DNA of 64,000 nt from Pedobacter mendelii (GCF_014635725.1 NZ_BMDJ01000001.1:372001-436000); one strand, 5' to 3'; shown: positions 8,717 to 17,516, numbered from the stretch's first letter. Made by a program: numbers and translations. Notes: generated by a model from the sequence alone, not told the origin.

Positions 8717-9502
8717 TTAAATTATTGCTAAAGAACTCACATGTTTTGTCAATTCTACAAAATCATCAACAGTTAATTGTTCTGCTCTTTTTTCAAAATA
8801 AATGTGGTTATCCATTTTATCTCTTGGCATAACTGCCGAAAGCGCATTTCGCAATGTTTTTCTTCTTTGATTAAAGCCAGCCTTTACCACACGCCAAAAC
8901 AATTTTTCATCGCAATCTAAAGCCTCAACATCGTTTCTGGTTAAACGAATAATTGCAGAATGAACTTTAGGTGGCGGATTAAAAGTGCCAGGTTTTACGG
9001 TAAAAAGGTATTCGATTTTATAATATGCTTGCAGAAATACACTTAAAATACCATACTCCTTTGTGCCAGCAGGTGAAGCGCAACGCTGTGCCACTTCCTT
9101 TTGAAACATCCCCACCATTTCTACAACCTTATTACGGTTATCTAAAATTTTAAATAAAATTTGCGATGAAATGTTATACGGGAAATTACCGATGATGGCA
9201 AACTTATCTGGAAAAATATCATCGAAATTCATCTTTAGAAAATCGCCATTTATCAATTTATCGCCAAGCTGCGGATACTTTTCATTCAGAAAATGGAATG
9301 ATTCTGTGTCAATATCAATAAGATAAGTTTGTAAATCTTCTCGTTGCAACAAAAAATCAGATAAAATTCCCATTCCCGGCCCTACTTCTAAAACTTGATT
9401 ATACTTATCAGTACTTATCAAACTTTCTACAATTCGTTTGGCAATGCCTTTATCGGTTAAAAAATGCTGACCTAAATGTTTCTTCGCTTTTACTAAACTC
9501 AT
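8717..9502 (-). CDS. rsmA: 16S rRNA dimethyladenosine transferase RsmA/KsgA
   Basis: The protein has 261 residues, the normal length. It dimethylates two adjacent adenines in the 3' hairpin of 16S rRNA during late 30S assembly. The N-terminus KKHLGQHFLTDKGIAKRIV is the family signature, the SAM-binding loop is EVGPGMGILSDFLL (residues 40-53), and the catalytic motif is NFPYNISSQILFKIL. FNPPPKVHSAIIRLT and FNQRRKTLRNAL complete the C-terminal domain. It is monocistronic with its own promoter box about 45 nt upstream, and is divergent from pdxA. Confidence 0.96.
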   Translation of the reverse strand: MSLVKAKKHLGQHFLTDKGIAKRIVESLISTDKYNQVLEVGPGMGILSDFLLQREDLQTYLIDIDTESFHFLNEKYPQLGDKLINGDFLKMNFDDIFPDKFAIIGNFPYNISSQILFKILDNRNKVVEMVGMFQKEVAQRCASPAGTKEYGILSVFLQAYYKIEYLFTVKPGTFNPPPKVHSAIIRLTRNDVEALDCDEKLFWRVVKAGFNQRRKTLRNALSAVMPRDKMDNHIYFEKRAEQLTVDDFVELTKHVSSLAII

Positions 9503-9547
9503 ACCCTAATCCCGAAAAAACAGGACTTTTAAATTTAAATTATACGG

Positions 9548-9555
9548 CAAAGATA
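9548..9555 (-). promoter_or_regulatory. Predicted -7 box of rsmA
   Basis: Reads TATCTTTG on the minus strand, an exact TAnnTTTG match 45 nt before the rsmA ATG. Confidence 0.5.
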
Positions 9556-9659
9556 GGCTTAATATTCCTTTGCAAATAGCTTAGTGTTCTTTGCGGTTTC
9601 ATTTTTTTTAAAGTCTTTAAACGAAAATCTGTAATTTGCGCTAAAATTTCCCGGTAATT

Positions 9660-10739
9660 ATGAGTAATAAACTTAAAATTGGTATCAGTATAGGCGATGT
9701 GAACGGCATTGGTTTAGAGGTAATTATAAAAACATTATCAAATCCTGCTATTTTAAATTATTGTACACCAATTGTTTATGGCCATACTAAAGTTTCGTCT
9801 TTCCACCGAAAAGCAAATAACCTTGGCGACTTCAGTTTCAATGTAGTAAGCAATGCTGCACAAGCGCAGCCGAAAAAAGCAAATATGATTAATTGCTGGG
9901 AAGAAGATGTTAAAATAGAACTTGGCCAGGTTACCGAAACAGGCGGAAAATATGCGCTTTTATCTTTAGAAAGAGCAACAGCAGACTTAATAGCTGGAGA
10001 TATTGATGCTTTAGTTACGGCTCCAATTAATAAACACAACATTCAATCAGAAACATTTTCTTTTCCTGGTCATACCGAATATTTGCAAGAAAAAAGTGGA
10101 AGCAAAGATGTACTGATGTTTTTAATCAGCGAAAACTTGCGTGTTGGTGTAGTTACCGGACATATTCCGGTTTCATCAGTTGCATCATCAATAACCAAAG
10201 AAAAAATTCTAAATAAAATTAAGCTTATTAACGAAAGCTTAAAGAAAGATTTTTGGATTGAGAAACCAAAAATAGCTGTTTTAGGCTTAAATCCGCATGC
10301 TAGTGATAACGGTTTATTAGGTACTGAAGAAGCAGAAATTATTACACCTGCTATTCAGGAAGCTTATGATAAAGGCATCATGTGCTTTGGCCCATATCCT
10401 GCAGATGGTTTTTTTGGGAACGGTAGCTACAAAAAATTCGATGCTGTATTGGCCATGTACCACGATCAAGGTTTAATTCCTTTCAAAACATTGGCTTTCC
10501 ACAATGGGGTTAATTATACTGCAGGATTAAATTTCGTTCGCACCTCTCCCGATCATGGAACTGGTTACGATATTGCAGGAAAAGATTTGGCCGATTCTAC
10601 ATCATTTACCGAAGCGTTATTTTCTGCTATACACATCGTAAAAAACCGTAGAGAACAGGAAGAAATGCTAAGCAACCAATTACGCGGAGGTGGTAAAGTG
10701 GTAGAAACACAATTCGACATTAAGGATGATGCTTCATAA
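9660..10739 (+). CDS. pdxA: 4-hydroxythreonine-4-phosphate dehydrogenase PdxA
   Basis: The protein has 359 residues. It oxidises 4-phosphohydroxy-L-threonine in the DXP-dependent branch of pyridoxal phosphate synthesis. Family motifs are present: GISIGDVNGIGLE at the N-terminus, FPGHTEYLQ around residue 137, NPHASDNGLLGTEE around residue 215, MYHDQGLIPFK around residue 270 (metal-binding His-Asp) and VRTSPDHGTGYDIAGK with the third metal-binding His. The first motif has VN where many PdxA proteins have PA. It is monocistronic, followed by repeats and a strong hairpin. The PLP enzymes encoded in this window (ArgD and the class I aminotransferase) depend on the cofactor made by this route. Confidence 0.95.
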   Translation: MSNKLKIGISIGDVNGIGLEVIIKTLSNPAILNYCTPIVYGHTKVSSFHRKANNLGDFSFNVVSNAAQAQPKKANMINCWEEDVKIELGQVTETGGKYALLSLERATADLIAGDIDALVTAPINKHNIQSETFSFPGHTEYLQEKSGSKDVLMFLISENLRVGVVTGHIPVSSVASSITKEKILNKIKLINESLKKDFWIEKPKIAVLGLNPHASDNGLLGTEEAEIITPAIQEAYDKGIMCFGPYPADGFFGNGSYKKFDAVLAMYHDQGLIPFKTLAFHNGVNYTAGLNFVRTSPDHGTGYDIAGKDLADSTSFTEALFSAIHIVKNRREQEEMLSNQLRGGGKVVETQFDIKDDAS

Positions 10740-10806
10740 GGGTGAAGGCTGAGGGCGTGAAGGTTTGAGGTAAAACATAAAGATAGTATTCTTAAAATAC
10801 TTTTTT

Positions 10807-10889
10807 GTAAAGCAGGGTTCGGTTTTTTATCGGTTCCAAAAGCCTTGCTTTTCCGGCTCGTCCGGCAGGTGGGCGTTCCAATCTTTTTC
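10807..10889. repeat. GC-rich intergenic repeat with nested hairpins
   Basis: An 83-nt segment markedly richer in GC than its surroundings, with internal complements AAAAGC/GCTTTT and paired CCGG blocks. It lies downstream of pdxA and encodes nothing convincing on either strand. No second copy occurs in the window; that it is a dispersed repeat is inferred from its composition and structure. Confidence 0.5.
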
Positions 10890-10922
10890 AAACCAATAAG
10901 GTTTTAAAAACCTTATTGGTTT
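10890..10922. terminator. Strong bidirectional-type hairpin after pdxA
   Basis: Two 16-nt perfect arms, AAACCAATAAGGTTTT and AAAACCTTATTGGTTT, are separated by one A. The hairpin lies between pdxA and the sulfurtransferase gene and probably ends the pdxA transcript, though the following T-tract is weak. Confidence 0.55.
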
Positions 10923-11033
10923 TATCAAAAGTATTTCCACTTGTAGGTTTATTTTTGTTAAAGTTTTGCATTAAACTTAATTTCTAAATTAAATGATTTC
11001 AGTAGTATTGAAAACAATAAAATTTATAAAGAC

Positions 11034-11870
11034 ATGTCATTATCACCAATTATAAAGCCAGAAGAGTTAACCTGGCTAAATCAGGATGAAGAAATTGTTA
11101 TTGTAGATGCCAGTGCCGGCTCGAAAGCAAGATATGATGCACAACATTTAGTCGGAGCATTATTTGCAGATGTGAACGAAGACCTAGCCAATATTGGAGA
11201 CTTTGCAATAGGCGGGCGACACCCATTGCCAACTTTCGAACAATTTTCAAACGTTTTACAGAAGCTTGGAATTACAAAAGATTCTCGCGTAATTGTTTAT
11301 GATGATAAAAGCGGTAGTAATGCGGCTGCAAGATTATGGTGGATGCTGAAATCAATTGGCCACAAAAAAGTTCAGGTAATTGACGGTGGATTTCAGGCAG
11401 CAATTAAATCAGGCTTCCCCGCATCAAACAAAATTGAAATACCAAGATCTGTAGAAAAATATGAAGCAAGCGTTTGGAATTTGCCTCTAGCAAACATTAA
11501 CGAAGTTGAAAAAGTTGCTAAAACAGATGACTTCATTGTTATCGATGTTCGTGATGCAAACCGTTTTTCAGGATTAACAGAACCTATTGATTTAATTTCG
11601 GGGCATATTCCTGGTGCAACTAATATTCCTTTTACCGAAAATCTTGATGCTGACGGCCACTTTTTAAACCCAGAGGTTTTGAAAGAAAAATACACTTCTG
11701 CTTTAGACAAAGTTATGCCTGAAAATACGATTGTACATTGTGGCTCAGGCATTACAGCTTGCCATACGCTATTGGCAATGGATTATGCAGGCTTGCCTAT
11801 TCCCAAACTGTATGTTGGGTCATGGAGTGAGTGGAGCAGAAATAATAAGGAAATGATTTTAAAAAGTTAG
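11034..11870 (+). CDS. Two-domain rhodanese-type sulfurtransferase
   Basis: The product has 278 residues in two rhodanese domains. The N-terminal, non-catalytic domain covers about 10-130 (LVGALFADVNEDLA, GGRHPLPTFEQF). The C-terminal one (about 155-275) holds the active-site Cys236 in HCGSGITACHT. The CGSGITA loop is that of 3-mercaptopyruvate sulfurtransferases (SseA type) rather than the CRKG/CRxGx[R/T] loop of thiosulfate-preferring enzymes, so mercaptopyruvate is the likelier sulfur donor. No signal peptide is seen, so it acts in the cytoplasm. Hairpins on both sides suggest it is monocistronic. Confidence 0.87.
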   Translation: MSLSPIIKPEELTWLNQDEEIVIVDASAGSKARYDAQHLVGALFADVNEDLANIGDFAIGGRHPLPTFEQFSNVLQKLGITKDSRVIVYDDKSGSNAAARLWWMLKSIGHKKVQVIDGGFQAAIKSGFPASNKIEIPRSVEKYEASVWNLPLANINEVEKVAKTDDFIVIDVRDANRFSGLTEPIDLISGHIPGATNIPFTENLDADGHFLNPEVLKEKYTSALDKVMPENTIVHCGSGITACHTLLAMDYAGLPIPKLYVGSWSEWSRNNKEMILKS

Positions 11871-11881
11871 ATCTATAAGAT

Positions 11882-11903
11882 CTTGAAAGCTTTCAAGCTT
11901 TTT
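11882..11903 (+). terminator. Terminator of the sulfurtransferase gene
   Basis: A perfect palindrome CTTGAAAGCTTTCAAG followed by CTTTTT, 12 nt after the stop codon. Confidence 0.6.
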
Positions 11904-11952
11904 AAACGACAACAATTTTAAAAAAACATTTTTTATATAACTATTTTATCCA

Positions 11953-11960
11953 TACATTTG
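11953..11960 (+). promoter_or_regulatory. Predicted -7 box for the yceD-rpmF-plsX-fabH operon
   Basis: TACATTTG is an exact TAnnTTTG match. The TTG start of yceD follows 22 nt later, which supports that unusual start codon. No clear -33 TTTG was seen. Confidence 0.55.
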
Positions 11961-11982
11961 CAGGCTAAAATTTTATAGTACT

Positions 11983-12516
11983 TTGAACCCGTTAAAACAA
12001 TTTTCAGTACCGTTTACTGGATTAAAACTAGGAAGCCATCAGTTTGAATATGAACTAGATGACACCTTTTTTAATGCTTTTGAGTATTCGTTAATTAAAA
12101 GCGGTAATTTAAAAGTTGACCTGGAACTTGAGAAACAAGAAACCATGTTGCTTTTAAAATTTAAAGTTATTGGCAACGTAAATTTAGATTGTGATAAATG
12201 CTTATCTGAATTTCCTTTACCAATTAATTTGTACGAAAGACAAATTGTAAAATTTGCAGGTGATGATTTAGAAAGCGATGATGATGAAATTATCTCGTTA
12301 AGCAGAAAAGAAACCGCCATTGATATAGCTGGGCCTTTGTACGAAATGATTAACGTAGCTGTACCATACATCAAAAACTGTGAGCAAGCTGGTAAAGATT
12401 GCGATAAGGAAATGATCGAGAGATTGGAACAATTATCAATTGATAAGCAAGCTGAAGAAAACGAACAAAATAGCGACCCACGTTGGGAAGCACTTAATAA
12501 GTTAAAAAATAATTAG
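11983..12516 (+). CDS. YceD/DUF177 family protein
   Basis: A protein of 177 residues. It belongs to the DUF177 family (YceD of E. coli), which is coupled to ribosomal protein L32 synthesis and, in plants, to 23S rRNA accumulation. The segment NLDCDKCLSEFPLPINLYERQIVKF holds the CDKCL cysteine pair and is the usual core; the acidic stretch DDLESDDDEIISL follows. No ATG precedes the conserved start, so TTG at 11983 (NPLKQFSVPFTGLKLGSHQF) is the most probable initiator, placed just downstream of a promoter box. It lies 11 nt upstream of rpmF in the conserved yceD-rpmF-plsX-fabH order. Confidence 0.88.
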   Translation: MNPLKQFSVPFTGLKLGSHQFEYELDDTFFNAFEYSLIKSGNLKVDLELEKQETMLLLKFKVIGNVNLDCDKCLSEFPLPINLYERQIVKFAGDDLESDDDEIISLSRKETAIDIAGPLYEMINVAVPYIKNCEQAGKDCDKEMIERLEQLSIDKQAEENEQNSDPRWEALNKLKNN

Positions 12517-12527
12517 ATTATACACCA

Positions 12528-12719
12528 ATGGCACATCCAAAACGGAAAATCTCGAAACAGAGAAAAAATAAAAGAAGAACGCACTATAAAGCAGTAACTC
12601 CTTCTTTAGCAACATGCTCAGCAACAGGTGCTATCCACGTACCTCACCGTGCTTACAACGTTGATGGTAACCTATACTATAACGGTAAATTGGTTATCGA
12701 AAATACTCAAATCGGGTAA
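12528..12719 (+). CDS. rpmF: 50S ribosomal protein L32
   Basis: A 63-residue protein of the large ribosomal subunit. MAHPKRKISKQRKNKRRTHY is the typical L32 start. The four cysteines of the zinc-ribbon form are missing (only one Cys, in ATCSATG), so this is the zinc-independent variant. It sits between yceD and plsX, 11 nt after the former, in the order conserved across many bacteria that ties translation to lipid synthesis. Confidence 0.97.
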   Translation: MAHPKRKISKQRKNKRRTHYKAVTPSLATCSATGAIHVPHRAYNVDGNLYYNGKLVIENTQIG

Positions 12720-12820
12720 TTTTCTTAAAAAATTGTTTGTGTTTTCAGCGGCTTTAGTCATACCTTAGTCAACTGAAAATTTTAGGATTAACCTAGAACT
12801 AACACAGACAGATTTTTTCT

Positions 12821-13759
12821 ATGAAAATAGGCCTCGACATAATGGGTGGAGACTATGCTCCTAAAGCAATTGTTTTAGGAGCAATAGCAGCCCATCAATC
12901 GCTAAAAGCCGGAGAACACCTAGTTCTTATCGGCGACAGCGAGCAGATTAAACCGATTCTTGCTGAAAAGGGTTTTAATCCGGATCATTTTGAATACGTT
13001 CATACTGATGAGGTAATTGGTATGGGCGAACACCCCACCAAAGCAATCATTCAAAAACCTAAATCGAGCATTGCAGTTGGCTTTAACCTTTTAAAAGAAG
13101 GCAAACTCGATTCTTTCGCAAGCGCAGGTAATTCAGGCGCAATGTTGGTTGGTGCAGTTTTTAGCGTTAAAACTATTCCAGGCATTATCCGCCCATGCTT
13201 ATGTACAATTCTTCCGAAAATTAAAGGCGGCACAGGCTTACTGCTTGATGTTGGCGCAAACGCAGATTGTAAACCAGATATTCTTTTGCAATTTGGCGTT
13301 TTAGGCAGTTTATATGCAGAAAATCTTTGGCAAATAAATAACCCTAAAGTTGCGTTATTAAATATAGGCGAAGAAGATGAGAAAGGAAACATGCTTAGTA
13401 TGGCTACTTTCCCGCTAATGAAAGATACCAATCTATTCAACTTTGTAGGTAATGTAGAAGGAAGAGACTTATTTAACGATAAAGCTGATGTTATTGTTTG
13501 CGATGGTTTCACCGGAAATATTGTGCTTAAATTGGCCGAATCATTTTATGTACTTACCGTTAAAAAAGGAATGAAAGACGAGTTTTTCGATCGTTTTAAT
13601 TACGAGCAATATGGAGGAAGCCCGGTTTTAGGTGTTAATGCTCCTGTTGTTATTGGGCATGGAATCTCTAGTCCTCTTGCTGTAAAAAACATGGTGCTTC
13701 AATCCAGAGAAATGATAACAACCGGTTTGGTAGAAAAAATTAGAATGGCATTTAAATAA
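12821..13759 (+). CDS. plsX: Phosphate acyltransferase PlsX
   Basis: The protein has 312 residues. It converts acyl-ACP and orthophosphate to acyl-phosphate, the acyl donor for PlsY in phospholipid synthesis, as a peripheral membrane enzyme. Characteristic features are the start KIGLDIMGGDYAPKAIVLGA, the segment SFASAGNSGAMLVGA (residues 98-112), RPCLCTILP, LDVGANADCKP around residue 146 and VCDGFTGNIVLKLAES around residue 226. The length is slightly below the roughly 330 of many homologues. It lies 19 nt upstream of fabH, consistent with one transcript from yceD. Confidence 0.95.
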   Translation: MKIGLDIMGGDYAPKAIVLGAIAAHQSLKAGEHLVLIGDSEQIKPILAEKGFNPDHFEYVHTDEVIGMGEHPTKAIIQKPKSSIAVGFNLLKEGKLDSFASAGNSGAMLVGAVFSVKTIPGIIRPCLCTILPKIKGGTGLLLDVGANADCKPDILLQFGVLGSLYAENLWQINNPKVALLNIGEEDEKGNMLSMATFPLMKDTNLFNFVGNVEGRDLFNDKADVIVCDGFTGNIVLKLAESFYVLTVKKGMKDEFFDRFNYEQYGGSPVLGVNAPVVIGHGISSPLAVKNMVLQSREMITTGLVEKIRMAFK

Positions 13760-13777
13760 TTTATTAAAATTTTTAAA

Positions 13778-14773
13778 ATGAGTAAAATTCACGCTGCTAT
13801 TACAGCAGTAAATGGTTATGTCCCCGACTATGTGCTTACAAACGCAGAGTTAGAAACCATGGTTGAAACTTCTGATGAATGGATAACCAGCAGAACAGGA
13901 ATTAAGGAACGTAGAATTTTAAAAGGAGAAGGCTTAGGTACATCAGATATGGCGGTTCATGCTGTAAACGGATTACTAAAAAAGAGAGGTATTGATGCAA
14001 AGGAAATTGAATTAATTATTTTTTGCACCACTACACCTGATTTTACTTTCCCAGCAACAGCAAACGTTTTAGCAGACAAAATTGGCGCAATAAATGCATG
14101 GGGTTATGATTTACAAGCAGCCTGTTCAGGGTTTATTTTTGGATTGTCTACTGGTGCTTCTTTCATAGAATCGGGCAAACATAAAAAAGTATTGGTTGTT
14201 GGTGGCGATAAAATGTCCTCCATTATTAATTACGAAGATAGAACAACATGCATTATTTTTGGTGATGGTTGTGGTTGTGCATTGCTCGAACCAAATGAAG
14301 AAGGTTTGGGTATTATGGATTCGATTCTAAGAACAGATGGTTCAGGAAGAAATTTCTTAGGCATGAAAGCTGGTGGCTCTGTTATTCCAGCTACACACGA
14401 AAGTATTAATGCAAAACTGCATTACGCACATCAGGAAGGACCAACAGTATTTAAATTTGCTGTAACTAACATGGCTGATGTTGCCGCAGAAATTATGGAG
14501 CGTAACGGCTTAACTGCTGATGATGTTGCATGGTTGGTTCCGCACCAGGCAAATAAACGCATTATTGATGCTACTGCAAACCGTATGGGCGTTACTACCG
14601 ATAAGGTAATGATTAATATAGAGCGTTATGGCAACACAACAAACGGAACTATTCCTTTATGCTTATGGGAATGGGAAAGTAAACTGAGAAAAGGTGATAA
14701 TATTGTATTAGCAGCTTTTGGCGGTGGCTTTACCTGGGGTTCTATTTACCTTAAGTGGGCGTACAATAGTTAG
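13778..14773 (+). CDS. fabH: 3-oxoacyl-ACP synthase III FabH
   Basis: The protein has 331 residues. It starts type II fatty acid synthesis by condensing an acyl-CoA primer with malonyl-ACP. The triad is Cys116 in QAACSGFIFG, His256 in PHQANKRI and Asn286 in YGNTTNGT. Its position after plsX and before accB/accC marks it as the housekeeping enzyme. The 348-residue paralogue at 5.4 kb shares the same triad but diverges in the loop around residues 195-225. Branched-chain primer preference would fit the iso-fatty acids common in this group, but sequence alone does not show it. Confidence 0.93.
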   Translation: MSKIHAAITAVNGYVPDYVLTNAELETMVETSDEWITSRTGIKERRILKGEGLGTSDMAVHAVNGLLKKRGIDAKEIELIIFCTTTPDFTFPATANVLADKIGAINAWGYDLQAACSGFIFGLSTGASFIESGKHKKVLVVGGDKMSSIINYEDRTTCIIFGDGCGCALLEPNEEGLGIMDSILRTDGSGRNFLGMKAGGSVIPATHESINAKLHYAHQEGPTVFKFAVTNMADVAAEIMERNGLTADDVAWLVPHQANKRIIDATANRMGVTTDKVMINIERYGNTTNGTIPLCLWEWESKLRKGDNIVLAAFGGGFTWGSIYLKWAYNS

Positions 14774-14877
14774 TTGGTTGTTTAGTTTTCTAGTTCATTA
14801 GTGTTTATAAAGTTAAATATCAAACATTGTCGACTAAACAACGAACACCCAGAAACTAAACAACTATAAATAAAACA
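14774..14877. repeat. GTTGTTTAGT-type degenerate spacer repeat, copy 1
   Basis: Directly after the fabH stop, TAGTTGGTTGTTTAGTTTTC is followed about 60 nt later by its near complement GAAACTAAACAACTA. A similar arrangement follows adenine deaminase at 26466-26560. It may act as a hairpin separating fabH from accB. Confidence 0.5.
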
Positions 14878-14935
14878 AAAAAAGTATAACTTAGTTAATT
14901 CATTAACACTATTTTTTACATAACAAGCTTAAAAA

Positions 14936-15409
14936 ATGGATATCAAACAAATACAGGAACTTATTAAATTTGTTTCTCGTTCGGGTGTAAACGAAGTTGC
15001 CATAGAGCAAGAAAACTTTAAGATTACGATTAAAACCAACCAAGCACCAACAGTTGTGCATGCTAGTGTGCCTCAAGCTCCGCTTTTACAAGCAGCTGCC
15101 CCGGTTGCTACCGCTCCTACTGTACCTGCTGCTACTCCAGTTGCCCCTGCTGCTGAAGATACATCAAATTACATTACAGTGAAGTCACCAATGATTGGTA
15201 CTTTTTACCGTTCAGCAAGCCCTGACAAACCTATGTTTGTTAATGTTGGCGATGAAATTGGTACTGGCAAAGTAATTTGTATTATTGAAGCAATGAAACT
15301 TTTCAATGAAATTGAAAGTGAAGTTTCTGGTCGCATTGTTAAAATATTGGTTGATAATGCATCACCCGTAGAATACGATCAACCTTTGTTTTTAGTAGAA
15401 CCTATTTAG
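14936..15409 (+). CDS. accB: Biotin carboxyl carrier protein of acetyl-CoA carboxylase
   Basis: The protein has 157 residues. It carries biotin between the carboxylase (AccC) and carboxyltransferase halves of acetyl-CoA carboxylase. The N-terminal region MDIKQIQELIKFVSRSGVNE is typical of AccB. It is followed by an Ala/Pro/Val-rich flexible linker (about 36-75) and the biotinyl domain. The biotin lysine is Lys121 in EAMKLFNE. SPMIGTFYRSASPDKPMFV is the conserved domain entry including the protruding thumb region. accC starts 99 nt later on the same strand. Confidence 0.96.
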   Translation: MDIKQIQELIKFVSRSGVNEVAIEQENFKITIKTNQAPTVVHASVPQAPLLQAAAPVATAPTVPAATPVAPAAEDTSNYITVKSPMIGTFYRSASPDKPMFVNVGDEIGTGKVICIIEAMKLFNEIESEVSGRIVKILVDNASPVEYDQPLFLVEPI

Positions 15410-15508
15410 TAGCTGATTTCATCGATTAATTTGATTTCACAGATTTCTTATGGTACCCGATTAAATTGGTGTAATCTTTAAAATTAGTGCAATCCTAAAT
15501 TAAAAATT

Positions 15509-16855
15509 ATGTTTAAAAAAATACTAATTGCCAACAGGGGCGAAATCGCTTTGCGTATTATACGCACCTGTAAAGAAATGGGCATCAAAACGGTTGCTGT
15601 TTATTCTACTGCAGATAGGGAGAGTTTACATGTGCGTTTTGCTGATGAGGCTGTTTGTATTGGCCCACCACCAAGTAAAGATTCTTATTTAAATATCCCG
15701 AATATTATTTCGGCGGCAGAATTAACCAATGCTGATGCAATTCATCCCGGTTACGGTTTCTTATCTGAAAATTCTAAGTTTTCAAATATTTGCCGTGAGT
15801 ATGGTATCAAATTTATCGGAGCAACACCCGAACAAATTAATGGCATGGGCGATAAAGCTTCTGCCAAAGAAACCATGAAAATTGCAGGTGTACCAACTAT
15901 TCCAGGTTCGGAAGGTTTGTTGGGAAGTGTAAAAGAGGGCATCAAAATTGCAAATGAGATGGGCTATCCAGTTATACTTAAAGCAACCGCTGGTGGTGGT
16001 GGCCGAGGTATGCGTGTGGTTTGGAAGGACGAAGATTTTGAAAATGCATGGGATAGCGCTCGTCAAGAATCTGGTGCAGCATTTGGTAACGATGGTTTAT
16101 ATTTAGAAAAGTATATCGAAGATCCACGCCACATAGAAATCCAGATTATTGGTGACCAGTTTGGTAAAGCCTCCCATCTATCTGAGCGTGATTGCTCGAT
16201 TCAACGTAGACACCAAAAGTTAGTTGAAGAATCTCCTTCACCATTTATGACAGATGAACTTCGTGTTAGAATGGGTGAAGCTGCAATTAAAGGTGCAATG
16301 GCTGTAAATTATGAAGGTGCTGGTACAATCGAATTTTTGGTTGATAAACACCGTAACTTCTATTTCATGGAAATGAACACCCGTATTCAGGTTGAACATC
16401 CGGTTACGGAAGAAGTTATTAATTTCGATTTAATTAAAGAGCAAATTAAGGTTGCTGCAGGGATTCCAATTTCAGGTAAAAATTATTTCCCGAATATGCA
16501 TGCGATTGAATGTCGCATCAATGCAGAAGACCCTGCCAACAATTTCCGCCCTTCACCAGGTAAAATTACCAACTTTCATTCACCAGGTGGTCACGGTGTT
16601 CGTGTTGATACACATGTCTACGCCGGTTATCAAATTCCATCTAACTACGATTCGATGATTGCAAAGTTAATTTGCGTTGCACAGACTCGTGAAGAAGCGA
16701 TTTGTACAATGGAACGAGCATTAGGAGAATTTGTAATAGAGGGCATTAAAACTACCATTCCTTTCCACTTACAACTTATGAAAGACCCAAATTTTAGGGC
16801 CGGAAATTTCACTACAAAGTTTATGGAAACGTTTGAATTTGTAGATTTGCAATAA
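15509..16855 (+). CDS. accC: Acetyl-CoA carboxylase, biotin carboxylase subunit
   Basis: The protein has 448 residues, normal length. It carboxylates biotin on AccB using ATP and bicarbonate. The ATP-grasp fold is evident: [20 protein letters not shown] at the N-terminus, [11 protein letters not shown], the glycine-rich loop [14 protein letters not shown] (residues 158-171), [28 protein letters not shown], and [19 protein letters not shown] with the catalytic and metal-binding residues. A rho-independent terminator follows 16 nt after the stop, closing the fatty-acid block. Confidence 0.97.
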   Translation: MFKKILIANRGEIALRIIRTCKEMGIKTVAVYSTADRESLHVRFADEAVCIGPPPSKDSYLNIPNIISAAELTNADAIHPGYGFLSENSKFSNICREYGIKFIGATPEQINGMGDKASAKETMKIAGVPTIPGSEGLLGSVKEGIKIANEMGYPVILKATAGGGGRGMRVVWKDEDFENAWDSARQESGAAFGNDGLYLEKYIEDPRHIEIQIIGDQFGKASHLSERDCSIQRRHQKLVEESPSPFMTDELRVRMGEAAIKGAMAVNYEGAGTIEFLVDKHRNFYFMEMNTRIQVEHPVTEEVINFDLIKEQIKVAAGIPISGKNYFPNMHAIECRINAEDPANNFRPSPGKITNFHSPGGHGVRVDTHVYAGYQIPSNYDSMIAKLICVAQTREEAICTMERALGEFVIEGIKTTIPFHLQLMKDPNFRAGNFTTKFMETFEFVDLQ

Positions 16856-16870
16856 AGAAAATTAAAAAAA

Positions 16871-16910
16871 AACACAAAAGTCAAGTTTAATAGCTTGGCT
16901 TTTTGTGTTT
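16871..16910 (+). terminator. Terminator of accC
   Basis: Arm AACACAAAAGTCAAG (16871-16885) pairs with CTTGGCTTTTTGTGTTT (16894-16910) with a single bulge; loop of 8 nt. Confidence 0.75.
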
Positions 16911-16937
16911 AATATAATTTTTAGCTTAGAATTTTAC

Positions 16938-16945
16938 TAAATTTG
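16938..16945 (+). promoter_or_regulatory. Surviving -7 box of the decayed toxin-antitoxin pair
   Basis: TAAATTTG matches TAnnTTTG exactly and ends 4 nt before the ATG of the antitoxin pseudogene. Confidence 0.5.
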
Positions 16946-16949
16946 ATTT

Positions 16950-17147
16950 ATGGAAACTTTAATTGTACACCCAGAAAATTAAGCTCAACTAACTGCAATT
17001 AAGCATGTACTTAAAGCAATGAAAATTTCTTTCGAAAAAAAAGAAAAGTCTTATAATCCTGAGTTTGTAGCAAAAATTCAAGAATCTGATAAAAACTTTG
17101 ATGAAGGTAAATTTAAAACGATAAAGGTTGAGGATATATGGAAATAG
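16950..17147 (+). pseudogene. Antitoxin remnant (DUF2683-like) with one nonsense codon
   Basis: Translating from the ATG gives METLIVHPEN, a TAA at 16980-16982, then AQLTAIKHVLKAMKISFEKK and so on to a proper stop at 17145-17147. The frame is otherwise intact over 66 codons. The product resembles the intact antitoxin at 32860-33066 (METYLVHPNKIQEKALKAFL, acidic-basic C-terminus). The stop fits an AAA-to-TAA change. It overlaps the following toxin remnant by 10 nt, the usual arrangement of antitoxin before toxin. Confidence 0.75.
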
Positions 17148-17404
17148 CATTTGATGAAGTTGCAGAAAAAGACCTTATTTTCTGGAAAAAATCTGGCAAC
17201 AAAACTATTTAAAATAAAATTTAAGAAATCATACAGTCAATAACAAAATCTCCTTATGAAGGTATTTGAAAACCAGAGCCTTTTAAATACGGTCTTACTG
17301 GAAAATGGTCAAGAAGAATTGATAAAGAACACAGAATTATATATGAAGTATTATTGGATAAAAAAATCATCAGAATCAATTCACTAAGAGGTCATTATAA
17401 TTAA
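17138..17404 (+). pseudogene. YoeB/Txe-type toxin remnant with three nonsense codons
   Basis: From the ATG at 17138 one frame reads MEIAFDEVAEKDLIFWKKSG, stop, NKI, stop, EIIQSITKSPYEGI, stop, KPEPFKYGLTGKWSRRIDKE and HRIIYEVLLDKKIIRINSLR ending GHYN and TAA. This is the YoeB/Txe pattern (W-KSGNK, P-G--KPE-lk--L-G-WSRRI-eHR--Y, HY at the C-terminus). All three internal stops can be explained by single substitutions (CAA to TAA twice, GGA to TGA) and there is no frameshift. The toxin cannot be made as a full protein. A strong hairpin follows at 17481. Confidence 0.8.
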
Positions 17405-17480
17405 CCTTACAACAATGATATGCACAATATCAAACTCATTTCTCAGAATAATATAAACTATTTCTATATTTAGCACGTAC

Positions 17481-17516
17481 ATACCATTCTATTCATTTAG
17501 AATGGTATTTTTGTTT
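17481..17516 (+). terminator. Strong hairpin and T-run directly upstream of tatC
   Basis: A perfect 11-bp stem (ATACCATTCTA / TAGAATGGTAT) with a 6-nt loop is followed by TTTTGTTTT and, 6 nt later, the tatC ATG. It would terminate transcripts of the decayed toxin-antitoxin pair, or act in the tatC leader if the tatC promoter lies upstream. Confidence 0.65.

Noticed and set aside
10565..10891. 108-codon minus-strand frame over the end of pdxA
   Set aside because: Its N-terminal part is the translated GC-rich repeat and the rest is antisense to pdxA.
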